64,000 nucleotides of DNA from GCA-003244245 sp050700355 (GTDB taxonomy: Bacteria; Actinomycetota; Actinomycetes; Mycobacteriales; Pseudonocardiaceae). Made by a program: the position numbers and the translations under genes. The notes below the pieces were generated by a model that had not been told where the DNA came from, made no database searches, and saw only the letters and a program-made list of their open reading frames with translations. Of the stretch, positions 36,291 through 45,489 are shown piece after piece. The stretch lies in assembly GCA_050700355.1 (NCBI GenBank), contig JBOHHE010000300.1, positions 1-64,000 of the forward strand, read 5' to 3'. Position 1 is the first letter of the stretch, and every line of letters begins with the position of its first letter.

Positions 36291-38846
36291 ATGTTCGAGA
36301 GGTTTACCGACCGCGCAAGGCGGGTGGTTGTGCTGGCCCAGGAAGAGGCCAGGATGCTCAACCACAACTACATCGGGACCGAGCACATCCTGCTGGGTCT
36401 CATCCACGAGGGTGAAGGTGTCGCGGCGAAGGCACTGGAGTCCCTGGGTATCGCCCTGGAGGGGGTGCGCCAGCAGGTAGAGGAGATCATCGGTCAGGGC
36501 CAGCAGGCGCCCTCCGGTCATATCCCGTTCACCCCACGAGCCAAGAAGGTGCTGGAGCTGTCGCTGCGCGAGGCGCTGCAGCTCGGACACAACTACATCG
36601 GGACCGAGCACATCCTGCTCGGGCTCATCCGTGAGGGCGAGGGCGTGGCCGCGCAGGTGCTGGTCAAGCTGGGTGCCGACCTCAACCGGGTGCGCCAGCA
36701 GGTGTTGCAGTTGTTGTCCGGCTACCAGGGCAAGGAGCCCGCGGAGGCCGGCTCGGGTCGAGGCGAAGGCACCCCATCGTCCTCGCTGGTGCTGGATCAG
36801 TTCGGCCGCAACCTCACCGCGAGTGCCCGGGAAGGCAAGCTCGACCCGGTGATCGGGCGCGGCAAGGAGATCGAGCGGGTCATGCAGGTGCTGTCCCGGC
36901 GCACCAAGAACAACCCAGTACTGATCGGCGAGCCCGGCGTGGGCAAGACCGCTGTGGTGGAGGGGCTCGCGCAGAACATCGTCAAGGGCGAGGTGCCCGA
37001 GACGCTGAAAGACAAGCAGCTCTACACCTTGGACCTCGGGTCGTTGGTGGCCGGTTCCCGTTACCGAGGGGACTTCGAAGAGCGGCTGAAGAAGGTGCTC
37101 AAGGAGATCCGCACCCGCGGGGACATCATCCTGTTCATCGACGAGATCCACACCTTGGTCGGGGCAGGTGCCGCGGAGGGCGCGATCGACGCCGCGTCGA
37201 TTCTCAAGCCGATGCTGGCTCGCGGGGAGCTGCAGACCATCGGTGCGACCACCCTGGACGAGTACCGCAAGCACGTCGAGAAGGACCCCGCGCTGGAGCG
37301 CCGATTCCAGCCGATCCAGGTCGGTGAGCCAGGGATCGACCACACCATTGAGATCCTCAAGGGCCTACGGGACCGCTATGAGGCTCACCACCGGGTGTCC
37401 ATCACGGATGCCGCGTTGGTGGCGGCTGCCACGTTGGCCGACCGCTACATCAATGATCGGTTCCTGCCGGACAAGGCGATCGACTTGATCGACGAGGCGG
37501 GCGCGCGGATGCGGATCCGCCGGATGACCGCTCCACCGGATCTGCGGGAGTTCGACGAAAAGATCGCTGATGTCCGCCGGGACAAAGAGTCCGCGATCGA
37601 CGCCCAGGACTTCGAGCGCGCCGCCAAGCTGCGGGACTCGGAGAAGCAATTGTTGGCGAAGAAGTCCGAGCGGGAGAAGCAGTGGAAGGCCGGTGACCTG
37701 GATGTGGTCGCCGAGGTTGACGATGAGCAGATCGCCGAGGTGTTGGCGAACTGGACCGGTATTCCGGTCTTCAAGCTCACCGAGGAGGAGACGACTCGTC
37801 TGCTGCGCATGGAGGACGAGCTGCACAAGCGGATTATCGGCCAGCATGAGGCGGTCAAGGCCGTCTCGAAGGCGATGCGCCGTACCCGTGCGGGTCTGAA
37901 GGATCCCAAGCGGCCTTCGGGTTCGTTCATCTTCGCCGGGCCCTCCGGGGTCGGGAAAACCGAGCTGTCCAAGGCTTTGGCGGAATTCCTGTTCGGTGAT
38001 GACGACGCGCTCATCCAGATCGACATGGGCGAGTTCCACGACCGCTACACCGCTTCCCGGCTCTTCGGTGCCCCTCCCGGATACGTGGGTTATGAGGAGG
38101 GTGGCCAGCTGACGGAAAAGGTGCGCCGCAAGCCGTTCTCGGTGGTGCTTTTTGACGAGATCGAGAAGGCGCACCAGGAGGTGTACAACACGCTGCTGCA
38201 GGTGTTGGAGGATGGCCGGTTGACCGATGGTCAGGGCCGCACGGTGGACTTCAAGAACACTGTGATCATCTTTACGACGAACCTGGGGACAGCGGACATC
38301 TCCAAGGCGGTGGGTCTGGGCTTCTCGACGAGTAATGACGAATCCTCGACCTACGAGCGGATGAAGAACAAGGTCAACGACGAGGTCAAGAAGCACTTCC
38401 GTCCAGAGTTCCTCAACCGGATCGATGACACCATCGTCTTCCACCAGCTCAGTGAGGACGAGATCATCAGGATGGTCGATCTGATGATCACCCGGGTGGA
38501 GACCCAGCTGCGGAACAAAGACATGGCCCTCGAACTCACCACGTTGGGCAAGAAGTTGCTCGCCAAACGAGGATTCGATCCGGTGCTGGGCGCCCGGCCG
38601 CTACGGCGGACCATTCAGCGGGAGATTGAGGACCAGCTCTCGGAGAAGATTCTGTTCGGCGACATCGCGCCTGGCCAGATCGTCATCGTCGATGTCGAGA
38701 ACTGGGACGGCGAAGGTCCCACCGAGGACGCGACGTTCACCTTCCGCGGCGAGCCCAAGCCGCTCCGGGTGCCTGACGCCCCCCCGGTCGACCTGGCCAC
38801 TGCGGACGGCAGCGCCGCCGCTGAGGGGGGCGGTGTCTCCGACTGA
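36291..38846 (+). CDS. clpC: ATP-dependent Clp protease ATP-binding subunit ClpC
   Basis: 851 residues from ATG 36291 (AGGAG 6 bases upstream), matching the canonical MFERFTDRARRVVVLAQEEA start; a GTG two codons earlier is possible. It has two N-terminal repeats (NYIGTEHILLGL twice), AAA1 Walker A GEPGVGKTA, a UVR-type middle region (AIDAQDFERAAKLRDSEKQL), and AAA2 Walker A GPSGVGKTELS. It unfolds substrates for the ClpP protease in the cytosol. A strong terminator follows. Confidence 0.97.
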   Translation: MFERFTDRARRVVVLAQEEARMLNHNYIGTEHILLGLIHEGEGVAAKALESLGIALEGVRQQVEEIIGQGQQAPSGHIPFTPRAKKVLELSLREALQLGHNYIGTEHILLGLIREGEGVAAQVLVKLGADLNRVRQQVLQLLSGYQGKEPAEAGSGRGEGTPSSSLVLDQFGRNLTASAREGKLDPVIGRGKEIERVMQVLSRRTKNNPVLIGEPGVGKTAVVEGLAQNIVKGEVPETLKDKQLYTLDLGSLVAGSRYRGDFEERLKKVLKEIRTRGDIILFIDEIHTLVGAGAAEGAIDAASILKPMLARGELQTIGATTLDEYRKHVEKDPALERRFQPIQVGEPGIDHTIEILKGLRDRYEAHHRVSITDAALVAAATLADRYINDRFLPDKAIDLIDEAGARMRIRRMTAPPDLREFDEKIADVRRDKESAIDAQDFERAAKLRDSEKQLLAKKSEREKQWKAGDLDVVAEVDDEQIAEVLANWTGIPVFKLTEEETTRLLRMEDELHKRIIGQHEAVKAVSKAMRRTRAGLKDPKRPSGSFIFAGPSGVGKTELSKALAEFLFGDDDALIQIDMGEFHDRYTASRLFGAPPGYVGYEEGGQLTEKVRRKPFSVVLFDEIEKAHQEVYNTLLQVLEDGRLTDGQGRTVDFKNTVIIFTTNLGTADISKAVGLGFSTSNDESSTYERMKNKVNDEVKKHFRPEFLNRIDDTIVFHQLSEDEIIRMVDLMITRVETQLRNKDMALELTTLGKKLLAKRGFDPVLGARPLRRTIQREIEDQLSEKILFGDIAPGQIVIVDVENWDGEGPTEDATFTFRGEPKPLRVPDAPPVDLATADGSAAAEGGGVSD

Positions 38847-38857
38847 CCCTTCCCCGG

Positions 38858-38900
38858 CGTGTCCGCCTGCGATGCACGCTGTGCCCACCCGTGGTGCACG
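38858..38900 (+). repeat. GCGTGTCCGCCT...ATGCACG repeat relative after clpC
   Basis: Begins 12 bases after the clpC stop. It shares GCGTGTCCGCCT and ATGCACG in the same spacing with the repeat pair at 15831-15870 that follows the STAS gene. Confidence 0.55.
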
Positions 38901-38914
38901 CCGGTTCCAAGGAT

Positions 38915-38952
38915 CCTGTGGCCGCCATCAATTGACCGATGGCGGCCACAGG
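38915..38952 (+). terminator. Bidirectional hairpin terminator between clpC and mhuD
   Basis: A perfect 15-base inverted repeat: CCTGTGGCCGCCATC and its complement GATGGCGGCCACAGG, with an 8-base loop. No U-tract, as is common in actinobacteria. It sits between two convergent genes and can end both transcripts. Confidence 0.85.
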
Positions 38953-38994
38953 GCTATCCAGACCTCGTCGCCGAGCCGACTCTCGTCCGGGCGG

Positions 38995-39306
38995 CTAGCT
39001 TTGGGATGGCTTGGCGGTCTGCACGACCTCGAATTCTAGGAGACTGGATCCGCTCGCTACCGGCTTCGCGCGATCCCCGGAATGCGCCTCCATCGCCGGA
39101 CCGTCGCGCCATGCCTGGAATGCCTCTTCGGTTTCCCATCGGGTGTAGACGAAGTACCGGTCGTCTCCGGCCACCGGGCGGAGCAGTTCGAAGCCGAGGA
39201 AGCCCGGCGCGGACTCGACGGACCCATGCCGGGCGGCGAATCGGCGTTCCAGCTCCGGTCCTGCGCCTGCTGGGATCTCGATAGCATTGATCTTCACAAC
39301 GGCCAT
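38995..39306 (-). CDS. mhuD: Heme-degrading monooxygenase (mycobilin-producing MhuD type)
   Basis: 103 residues. It follows M. tuberculosis MhuD closely: VVKINAIEIPAGAGPELERR, then GFLGFELLRPVAGDDRYFVY, AFQAWRDGPAMEAHSGDRA. The residues known to matter in MhuD are at matching positions: Asn7, Trp66 and heme-ligand His75. It opens heme and releases iron inside the cell. Its position near clpC, lsr2 and mutY matches the mycobacterial order. No iron box is visible directly upstream. Confidence 0.9.
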   Translation of the reverse strand: MAVVKINAIEIPAGAGPELERRFAARHGSVESAPGFLGFELLRPVAGDDRYFVYTRWETEEAFQAWRDGPAMEAHSGDRAKPVASGSSLLEFEVVQTAKPSQS

Positions 39307-39338
39307 TCGATCAGCCTACGGCCTCAGCCGGGAAATGG

Positions 39339-39851
39339 TCACTGGTGCCGCAGCGGTTCCACCACCCCGGTCGCGGTGTCCAGTACGGCTATCTGACTCA
39401 GGGTGGCGCGGATCGGCGTCACCGGGTGCAGCGCGGCGAAGCCGGTGACGAGCTGAGTCTGGGTGATCTGCTGGGCCAACGTGCAGTGTGGCACCCAGGA
39501 TCCGGGCAGGTGCAGGACCGATGGCTGCCGAACCTTGCCCGCCAGGGCGTCATGCACGGCGGAATGCACGGCGAGCAGTTCGGCGTCCATCACCGCGGCG
39601 AGCATGAGCACGTTCTTGCTGGTGGGGAAAGTGGCCAGGGTGCTCAGCCACATGCCGGGCAGCGTGAGCACGGCCAGTTCCTGGCGCACCGCATCCCGTG
39701 CCCTGACCGGGATTGCGGCACCCGCAGCGAAGGTGATGTGCGGGGCGAACCGGCGTCCACCGGATGGCACTCCGGCCAGCTGCAGGGCCTGCCACAGCGA
39801 CCGGATCTCCTTCTCCGCCGCTTCGTCGAGGAACGTCACCAGTGCGTGCAC
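39339..39851 (-). CDS. 2H phosphoesterase (2'-5' RNA ligase-like)
   Basis: 170 residues from GTG 39851; the frame is open further upstream into mutY but loses family character. Two HxT motifs define the 2H superfamily: RFAPHITFAAG (~50) and WVPHCTLAQQI (~135). Members hydrolyse or ligate 2'-5' or cyclic phosphodiesters; the substrate is not predictable. It follows mutY by 29 bases on the same strand. Confidence 0.8.
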   Translation of the reverse strand: MHALVTFLDEAAEKEIRSLWQALQLAGVPSGGRRFAPHITFAAGAAIPVRARDAVRQELAVLTLPGMWLSTLATFPTSKNVLMLAAVMDAELLAVHSAVHDALAGKVRQPSVLHLPGSWVPHCTLAQQITQTQLVTGFAALHPVTPIRATLSQIAVLDTATGVVEPLRHQ

Positions 39852-39880
39852 GGTCGTCGATTCTCCTCGGGCAGCCGCGC

Positions 39881-40744
39881 TCAGCATTCTCCGGGCAGGG
39901 CGAAGCGGCCGTCGACCGTCTGCTCGACCAAGCCATCGACCAGCAGGGAATCCAGGCACCGGTGACGCTGGGCGACGTCCACCCAGACGGCATCCAGCCG
40001 GGCCCTCGGTACCGGGTGCACCGCCCCGCGCAGCACGTCGAGCAGTAGCCCGCGGACCTGCCGATCGGTGCCGGCAAAACGCTGCGCCGGCCTACCGGGC
40101 CCGGTCGCGGCTGGGCGACCCGAGCGCACCCAGGAGCAGTCGGGAAGCAGCGGGCAGTCGGTGCAGCGCGGCTGTCGCGCGGTGCACACCACCGCGCCGA
40201 GCTCCATCAGCGCGGCCGAGAACCGTGCCGCCTGGACATCGGGTAGCAGCGTTGCCACATCAGCGAGATCACGGGAGATCGCGGGCGCGGCCGGGTCGGC
40301 CATCCCGAGGACGGCTCGCGCCACCACCCGGCGGACGTTGGTATCCACCACCGGTACGCGGTGCCCGTAGCCGAAGGCCGCCACTGCGCGGGCGGTATAG
40401 GCGCCGATGCCCGGCAGCGCGAGCAGCGTGTCCACATCGGGGGGAACGACATCGCCGTGCTGTGCGGCAATTTCCGCTGCGGCCGCGTGTAGCCGGAGCG
40501 CCCGCCGAGGATAGCCCAACTTCCCCCAGGCTCGGACGACGGTGCCCGGCGTTTCGGCAGCCAGGTCCGAAGGTCGTGGCCAGTGGGCCATCCACTCGAT
40601 CCATACTCCCGTGACCCGTTGCACCGGGGTCTGCTGCAGCATGACCTCGCTGACCAGGACCCCCCATGGGGTGGTGGCGGGGTCGCGCCAGGGCAGGTCG
40701 CGCGCGTGGGCGTCGAACCAGGCGATCAGCGTGGAGGCGTTCAC
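39881..40744 (-). CDS. mutY: A/G-specific adenine DNA glycosylase
   Basis: 287 residues. HhH-GPD fold with LPWRDPATTPWGVLVSEVML (catalytic Glu in SEVMLQQT), helix-hairpin-helix LLALPGIGAYTARAVAAFGY, catalytic Asp in VVDTNVRRV, and a 4Fe-4S motif CTARQPRCTDCPLLPDC. It removes adenine mispaired with 8-oxoguanine. The C-terminal MutT-like domain is short, as in many actinobacteria. Confidence 0.95.
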   Translation of the reverse strand: MNASTLIAWFDAHARDLPWRDPATTPWGVLVSEVMLQQTPVQRVTGVWIEWMAHWPRPSDLAAETPGTVVRAWGKLGYPRRALRLHAAAAEIAAQHGDVVPPDVDTLLALPGIGAYTARAVAAFGYGHRVPVVDTNVRRVVARAVLGMADPAAPAISRDLADVATLLPDVQAARFSAALMELGAVVCTARQPRCTDCPLLPDCSWVRSGRPAATGPGRPAQRFAGTDRQVRGLLLDVLRGAVHPVPRARLDAVWVDVAQRHRCLDSLLVDGLVEQTVDGRFALPGEC

Positions 40745-40762
40745 GAGTGCTCTGACACTATC

Positions 40763-41857
40763 TCATCCGTAGCGCTCGATGATGCTGGACTCGGCCAGCC
40801 GGGACAATCCCTCCCGGACCACTCGGGCCCGGGCGTCGCCGACGCCGTCCACGAGTTGCAGGTCGTCAACGGTGGCTGCCATCAGCGCTTGCAGTGACCC
40901 GAAGTGCTCGATGAGCCGTGTCTGCACACCGCTGGGTAGCCGTGGTACTCGAGCCAGCAGTCGGTGCCCCCTCGGCGACACCGGCTCCTCAAGCGCCTCG
41001 GGTGCGAGTGAGTAGCCGTAGCACCCCGCTACCGCGGCGAGGTCGAGTAGTTCACTGCCGGAGAGCTGGTCCAACGCGGCGACCGCGGCGTGCACCCGAC
41101 GACCAGCGGGCAGGTAATCCTGCATGATCAACTCCCGATCGGCTTCCATCTCTCCCACCAGCTCGTCGAGTTGCAGGGTGATGAGCCGACCGTCGCCGCC
41201 CAATTCCACGATGTCCCAAGCGATTTCCTCGGAGATCCGGCGCACCATTTCCAGGCGCTGCACCACGGTCATCGCATCCTTGAGGGTGACGAAATCCTCG
41301 ATCTCGAGTGCGGAAAGCGTCTGGGCGACCTCGTCGAGGCGGGCCTTGTAGCGTTCCAGGGTGGCCAGCGCCTGGTTCGCTCTGGACAGGATGGTGGCCG
41401 AGTTGGAAAGTACGTGGCGGCGCCCGTCGACATAGACGCTGACGATGCTCATCGACTGGCTGACCGAGATCACCGGGTGCCCGGTCTGGATCCCGGTGCG
41501 CTCCGCGGTACGGTGCCGAGTCCCCGATTCCTCGGTGGGGATCGTAGGGTCGGGCACCAGGTGGACGTTGGCTCGCAAGATCCGGTCCGCTCCGGTGGAG
41601 AGCACCACCGCACCGTCCATCTTGGACAGCTCCCGCAGCCGGGTCGCGGAGAATTCGACATCCAGCTGGAATCCCCCGTCACAGATCGACTCCACCGCCT
41701 GGTCGTGGCCCAGCACCACCAGCCCACCGGTGCGGCCGCGCAGAATCCGCTCCAGGCCGTCGCGCAGGACGGTTCCCGGAGCCAGCCGCGCCAACGTCTC
41801 CCGCAGCAGATCTACCTCCCCCCGTATGTTCACCGTTGCCTCCAGCTGTAATCCCAC
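40763..41857 (-). CDS. disA: DNA integrity scanning diadenylate cyclase DisA
   Basis: 364 residues. The DAC domain has LSKMDGAVVLS (DGA) and ESGTRHRTAER (RHR), the c-di-AMP active-site motifs; a helical spine and a C-terminal HhH DNA-binding domain (MAATVDDLQLVDGVGDARAR) follow. It makes c-di-AMP from ATP and pauses at branched DNA. radA lies directly upstream on the same strand, a conserved pair in which RadA can inhibit DisA. Confidence 0.96.
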   Translation of the reverse strand: MGLQLEATVNIRGEVDLLRETLARLAPGTVLRDGLERILRGRTGGLVVLGHDQAVESICDGGFQLDVEFSATRLRELSKMDGAVVLSTGADRILRANVHLVPDPTIPTEESGTRHRTAERTGIQTGHPVISVSQSMSIVSVYVDGRRHVLSNSATILSRANQALATLERYKARLDEVAQTLSALEIEDFVTLKDAMTVVQRLEMVRRISEEIAWDIVELGGDGRLITLQLDELVGEMEADRELIMQDYLPAGRRVHAAVAALDQLSGSELLDLAAVAGCYGYSLAPEALEEPVSPRGHRLLARVPRLPSGVQTRLIEHFGSLQALMAATVDDLQLVDGVGDARARVVREGLSRLAESSIIERYG

Positions 41858-41898
41858 CCCTGGTCAGTCTACGAAGCACAGTGGCATGAGGGGTGGCA

Positions 41899-43278
41899 TC
41901 AGGGACGCAGCCAGTACAGTGCCGCAGCCAGGTCGGCGACTTCGTGCAGGCGGATTCCGGCGGGCGGGGCGGTTGCTCCGCCCGGGGTGCCCCGCAGGGC
42001 GCTTTCGGGGGGCACCAGGGCGTGCTGGAAGCCCAGCCGGGCCGCCTCGCCCAGTCGGCGGTGCAGCCCGGTGACGTGCCGGACCTCCCCGGCCAGACCC
42101 ACCTCTCCGATCGCCACTGTGTGCGGGGGAAGTAGCAGGTCACCAGCGGCCGAGGCGACGGCTAGCGCGATGGCCAGATCGGCTGCCGGTTCCAGCACCC
42201 GCATCCCGCCCACGGTCGCGGTGTACACATCCGAGCCAGCCAGCCGCACGCCTCCTCGGCGCTCGGTGACCGCCAGGATCATCGCCACCCGGGATGAGTC
42301 CAGCCCGCTCACCGCCCGGCGAGGATTGGCCAGCGCGGACTCGGCGACCAGCGCCTGAACCTCGCCGAGCAGTGGTCGCTTGCCCTCTACCACGACCGTC
42401 ACCGCCGTGCCGGGCACAGCCATGTCGCGGTGCGTCAGAAAGAGGCCGGATGGGTCGGCCAGCCCGGTGATGCCTGCGTCGGTGAGCTCGAAGCAGCCGA
42501 CTTCGTCGGCGGGCCCGAACCGGTTCTTGATCCCACGGACCATCCGCAACGTGGAGTGCCGGTCGCCCTCGAACTGCAGCACCACGTCGACCAGGTGCTC
42601 GAGCACCCGAGGCCCGGCCACGGTGCCGTCCTTGGTGACGTGCCCGACCAGCACCACCGGCAAACCGTGCTCCTTGGCGGTGGTGATCAGTACGCTGGCC
42701 ACGGCACGGACCTGGGATACCCCACCGGGGCCGCCCTCGGCGTCGGCACAGGACATGGTCTGTACCGAATCGACGATCAACAGGCCCGGTTCGATCGCAT
42801 CGACGTGCCCCAGGACCGCGGCGAGGTCGGACTCCGCGGCCAGGAACAGTTCATCGTGCAGGGCACCGGTGCGCTCGGCCCGCAGCCGTACCTGCCCAGC
42901 GGACTCCTCGCCGGTCACGTAGAGCGCGCGCCTGCCCTCGGTGGCACAGCGGTGGGCAACTTCCAGTAGCAGGGTGGACTTGCCGACTCCGGGTTCCCCG
43001 GCCAGCAGCACCACTGCACCGGGCACCAGTCCACCGCCCAGCACCCGGTCGAGCTCGGGAACCCCGGTTGCGGTGGCCTGGGCGGACTCTAGATCGATCT
43101 GGGAGATCGGGCGGGCCGGGGTCGATGGCGTGCTGGGCGCGACCCGTGTCACCGGTCGCGCGGCCGCCACGCTGCCCCAGGCCTGACACTCCGGACAGCG
43201 GCCCACCCACTTGGCAACCTCGTGTCCGCACTCGGTGCAGCGGTGCGTGGGGCGCGCTTTGACCGGGGACTTCGCCAT
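41899..43278 (-). CDS. radA: DNA repair protein RadA
   Basis: 459 residues. N-terminal C4 zinc finger (CTECGHEVAKWVGRCPEC), RecA-like ATPase with Walker A LLAGEPGVGKSTLLLEVA, the RadA-specific KNRFGPADEVGCFEL motif, and a C-terminal Lon-like domain (AVASAAGDLLLPPHTVAIGE). It drives branch migration in recombination. Confidence 0.96.
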   Translation of the reverse strand: MAKSPVKARPTHRCTECGHEVAKWVGRCPECQAWGSVAAARPVTRVAPSTPSTPARPISQIDLESAQATATGVPELDRVLGGGLVPGAVVLLAGEPGVGKSTLLLEVAHRCATEGRRALYVTGEESAGQVRLRAERTGALHDELFLAAESDLAAVLGHVDAIEPGLLIVDSVQTMSCADAEGGPGGVSQVRAVASVLITTAKEHGLPVVLVGHVTKDGTVAGPRVLEHLVDVVLQFEGDRHSTLRMVRGIKNRFGPADEVGCFELTDAGITGLADPSGLFLTHRDMAVPGTAVTVVVEGKRPLLGEVQALVAESALANPRRAVSGLDSSRVAMILAVTERRGGVRLAGSDVYTATVGGMRVLEPAADLAIALAVASAAGDLLLPPHTVAIGEVGLAGEVRHVTGLHRRLGEAARLGFQHALVPPESALRGTPGGATAPPAGIRLHEVADLAAALYWLRP

Positions 43279-43356
43279 GGTCGCGGACGCTATCCGCTTC
43301 CTCCGACACTTCGCTGGCCGCTAGGTCTTCCAGGGTGCTTGGGCCTTGACGGGTCG

Positions 43357-43944
43357 TCAGTGCCCGCCGGTTTCGAGAGGCACACGTTCCGACTCGCTCG
43401 GCGGTCCCATCGGTACCGACAGGGTCACCGGGCCCGCGTCCCGGAACACGAATGTGAGCTGGATGTTCAGCCCTGGACGCAGCGGCCGGGTGGCGTCGGC
43501 GAGTACGATGCGCAGCTCGTCCACGTCCAGCGGGCCGATGGGTGCGGCGGTACTCCTGTGGCCCGCGCTGCCCTGGCCCGCGCCGCTGTGGTCTGCACCA
43601 CCACGGACCGCCATCCCCCCGGGAATTGTGGTGGTGCCTTCGAGGAGCACCTGGCGAGCGGCCGGTGTGGTCACCGAGACCAACGTGTCCGGGCGGGTGG
43701 TTTCGTTGACGATGGTGAGATGTACCGGCACGTCCGAGCCGGCCGGATATGTGCCGTTATGCTCCTCGGGGTAGGGCATCAGCACATCACGTAAGGCGAT
43801 GGCACCGAGATCGGCGTTGGCCCCGTCAATAGCGGCGGCCTGGGATGCGGTCTGAGCCGTCTGTCCGGCTCCACAACCGACGAGCGCAAGCACCACTGCG
43901 CAGCAGGCGACGATCCGGGCGACGAGGGTCATGGGCGATCGCAT
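43357..43944 (-). CDS. LpqE-like lipoprotein
   Basis: 195 residues from ATG 43944 (MRSPMTLVARIVACCAVVLA). A signal peptide ends in lipobox LVGC, so it is a predicted exported lipoprotein. The mature part is a beta-rich domain (VPVHLTIVNETTRPDTLVSV, DELRIVLADATRPLRPGLNI) like mycobacterial LpqE, which also lies between radA and carD. The copper-chaperone-like fold suggested for the family has no clear metal ligands here. Function unknown. Confidence 0.75.
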   Translation of the reverse strand: MRSPMTLVARIVACCAVVLALVGCGAGQTAQTASQAAAIDGANADLGAIALRDVLMPYPEEHNGTYPAGSDVPVHLTIVNETTRPDTLVSVTTPAARQVLLEGTTTIPGGMAVRGGADHSGAGQGSAGHRSTAAPIGPLDVDELRIVLADATRPLRPGLNIQLTFVFRDAGPVTLSVPMGPPSESERVPLETGGH

Positions 43945-44143
43945 CAACTGGGGCCTGCGGCTCACGGGCGGAGTCCTCCCATCGTGTGCTTCGGGCACGT
44001 CCGGTCAACTCGTCTGACCAGCGGGAAGCCTACGCGGCGGCGGCCTACGGTTGCCCACCCGGCCCTGGGCATGGGGATGCTCAGGGTGTCTCTCGGGGTC
44101 CCCTCAGGGTGTCTACTGTGGGCTGTGAAGAAGTGTACGACGT

Positions 44144-44197
44144 GGTCAGGGGGTACCCCCCATGCATGGTAGAGGGTGTCTTGTCAACCCCCTGACC
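44144..44197. promoter_or_regulatory. Large inverted repeat upstream of carD
   Basis: GGTCAGGGGGT (44144-44154) and its perfect complement ACCCCCTGACC (44187-44197) flank a 32-base spacer, with GGGGGTACCCCCC nested at the left edge. It lies 80 bases before the carD ATG. It could be an operator, an RNA structure in the carD leader, or a terminator for upstream transcription. Confidence 0.55.
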
Positions 44198-44276
44198 TGC
44201 GAGGACACTCTTACCTCCTGCTGCACGACCTCCCCGGCGTGGTAGTCTTACCCGCAGCGAAAGGGGCAGAGGACAC

Positions 44277-44765
44277 ATGGTTTTCAAGGTCGGAGAGACT
44301 GTCGTCTACCCGCACCACGGTGCCGCTCTTATCGAGGCTATTGAAACCCGAGTAATCAAGGGTGAGGAAAAGAAGTACCTCGTCTTGAAGGTTGCTCAGG
44401 GTGATCTCACTGTCCGTGTTCCCGCCGCCAACGCCGAATTCGTCGGCGTCCGGGACGTGGTCGGCCAGGAGGGTCTCGACCGCGTCTTCGAGGTGCTGCG
44501 CGCTCCCCACACGGAGGAGCCGACAAACTGGTCGCGACGGTACAAGGCCAACCTGGAGAAGCTCGCTTCCGGCGACGTCAACAAGGTGGCCGAAGTGGTC
44601 CGGGATTTGTGGCGCCGTGAGCGTGATCGTGGCCTTTCGGCGGGCGAGAAGCGGATGCTCGCGAAGGCGCGGCAGATTCTGGTGAGTGAGCTGGCACTGG
44701 CTGAGGGAACCCAAGAGGACAAGGCCGAGGTTCTCCTCGACGAGGTTCTCGCTGCGGCTTCCTGA
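44277..44765 (+). CDS. carD: CarD-family RNA polymerase-binding regulator
   Basis: 162 residues. VFKVGETVVYPHHGAALIEA is the N-terminal RNAP beta-binding Tudor-like domain; the C-terminal helical DNA-binding domain has the wedging Trp in RDLWRRERDRGLS. CarD stabilises open complexes at rRNA and other promoters. ispD begins 13 bases downstream, the conserved order. Confidence 0.97.
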   Translation: MVFKVGETVVYPHHGAALIEAIETRVIKGEEKKYLVLKVAQGDLTVRVPAANAEFVGVRDVVGQEGLDRVFEVLRAPHTEEPTNWSRRYKANLEKLASGDVNKVAEVVRDLWRRERDRGLSAGEKRMLAKARQILVSELALAEGTQEDKAEVLLDEVLAAAS

Positions 44766-44778
44766 CGACGGGTAAGGT

Positions 44779-45489
44779 ATGCGCCCGGCCCGCGTCGTGG
44801 CGCTGGTACCTGCGGCAGGCCGGGGCACTCGGTTGGCTGTCGGCAGCTCCGACGCGGTTGCTGTCCCTAAGGCATTTGTGCCGCTGCTGGGTCGGCCATT
44901 GCTCTGGCACTGCGTGCAGGGGCTGTTCCGAGCCGGATGCATCGAGCGGATCGTCGTCGCGGTCAGCGCTGAGCACTGTGAGCGGGCCCGGACTTTATTG
45001 ATTGATGCGGCAGAACGCGTGCAGATTGTCATCGGTGGTGCGCAGCGTGCTGATTCGGTGCGTGCTGCCCTGGATGCTGTACCCGATGCCGACGTGGTGC
45101 TAGTACATGACGCAGCCCGCTGCATGACCCCGACCAGCGTGATCCAGGCGGTGGCCGAGGCCGTGCTGGCTGGGCACCGGGCCGTGGTGCCTGTGCTGCC
45201 GGTGGTCGACACGATCAAACAGGTCGACGCAGGCGGTCAGGTCGTATCAACTGTGGACCGCTCGGCGTTGCGGGTGGTGCAGACTCCGCAGGGATTCAGC
45301 GCGGAGTTGCTGCGCGCGGCGCACCAGGCACGATCCGGGTCGGTGACCGATGACGCCGGTCTCGTTGAGCGGATGGGCGAGCCGGTGGCCACCGTGCCGG
45401 GTCATCCGCACGCATTCAAGATCACCACACCCTTTGATCTCATCATCGCCGACGCTGTGGCTGGCGCGAGGGTAGCTGGCCAGGCATGA
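44779..45489 (+). CDS. ispD: 2-C-methyl-D-erythritol 4-phosphate cytidylyltransferase
   Basis: 236 residues. VVALVPAAGRGTRLAVGSSD is the CTP-binding loop, with VLVHDAARCMTP and VVQTPQGFSAELLRAAH later. Third step of the MEP isoprenoid pathway. It overlaps ispF by 4 bases. Confidence 0.95.
   Translation: MRPARVVALVPAAGRGTRLAVGSSDAVAVPKAFVPLLGRPLLWHCVQGLFRAGCIERIVVAVSAEHCERARTLLIDAAERVQIVIGGAQRADSVRAALDAVPDADVVLVHDAARCMTPTSVIQAVAEAVLAGHRAVVPVLPVVDTIKQVDAGGQVVSTVDRSALRVVQTPQGFSAELLRAAHQARSGSVTDDAGLVERMGEPVATVPGHPHAFKITTPFDLIIADAVAGARVAGQA

Noticed and set aside
43279..43356. Possible short gene between lpqE-like gene and radA
   Set aside because: The 78 bases have no start with a ribosome site and most likely hold only the radA promoter or leader.
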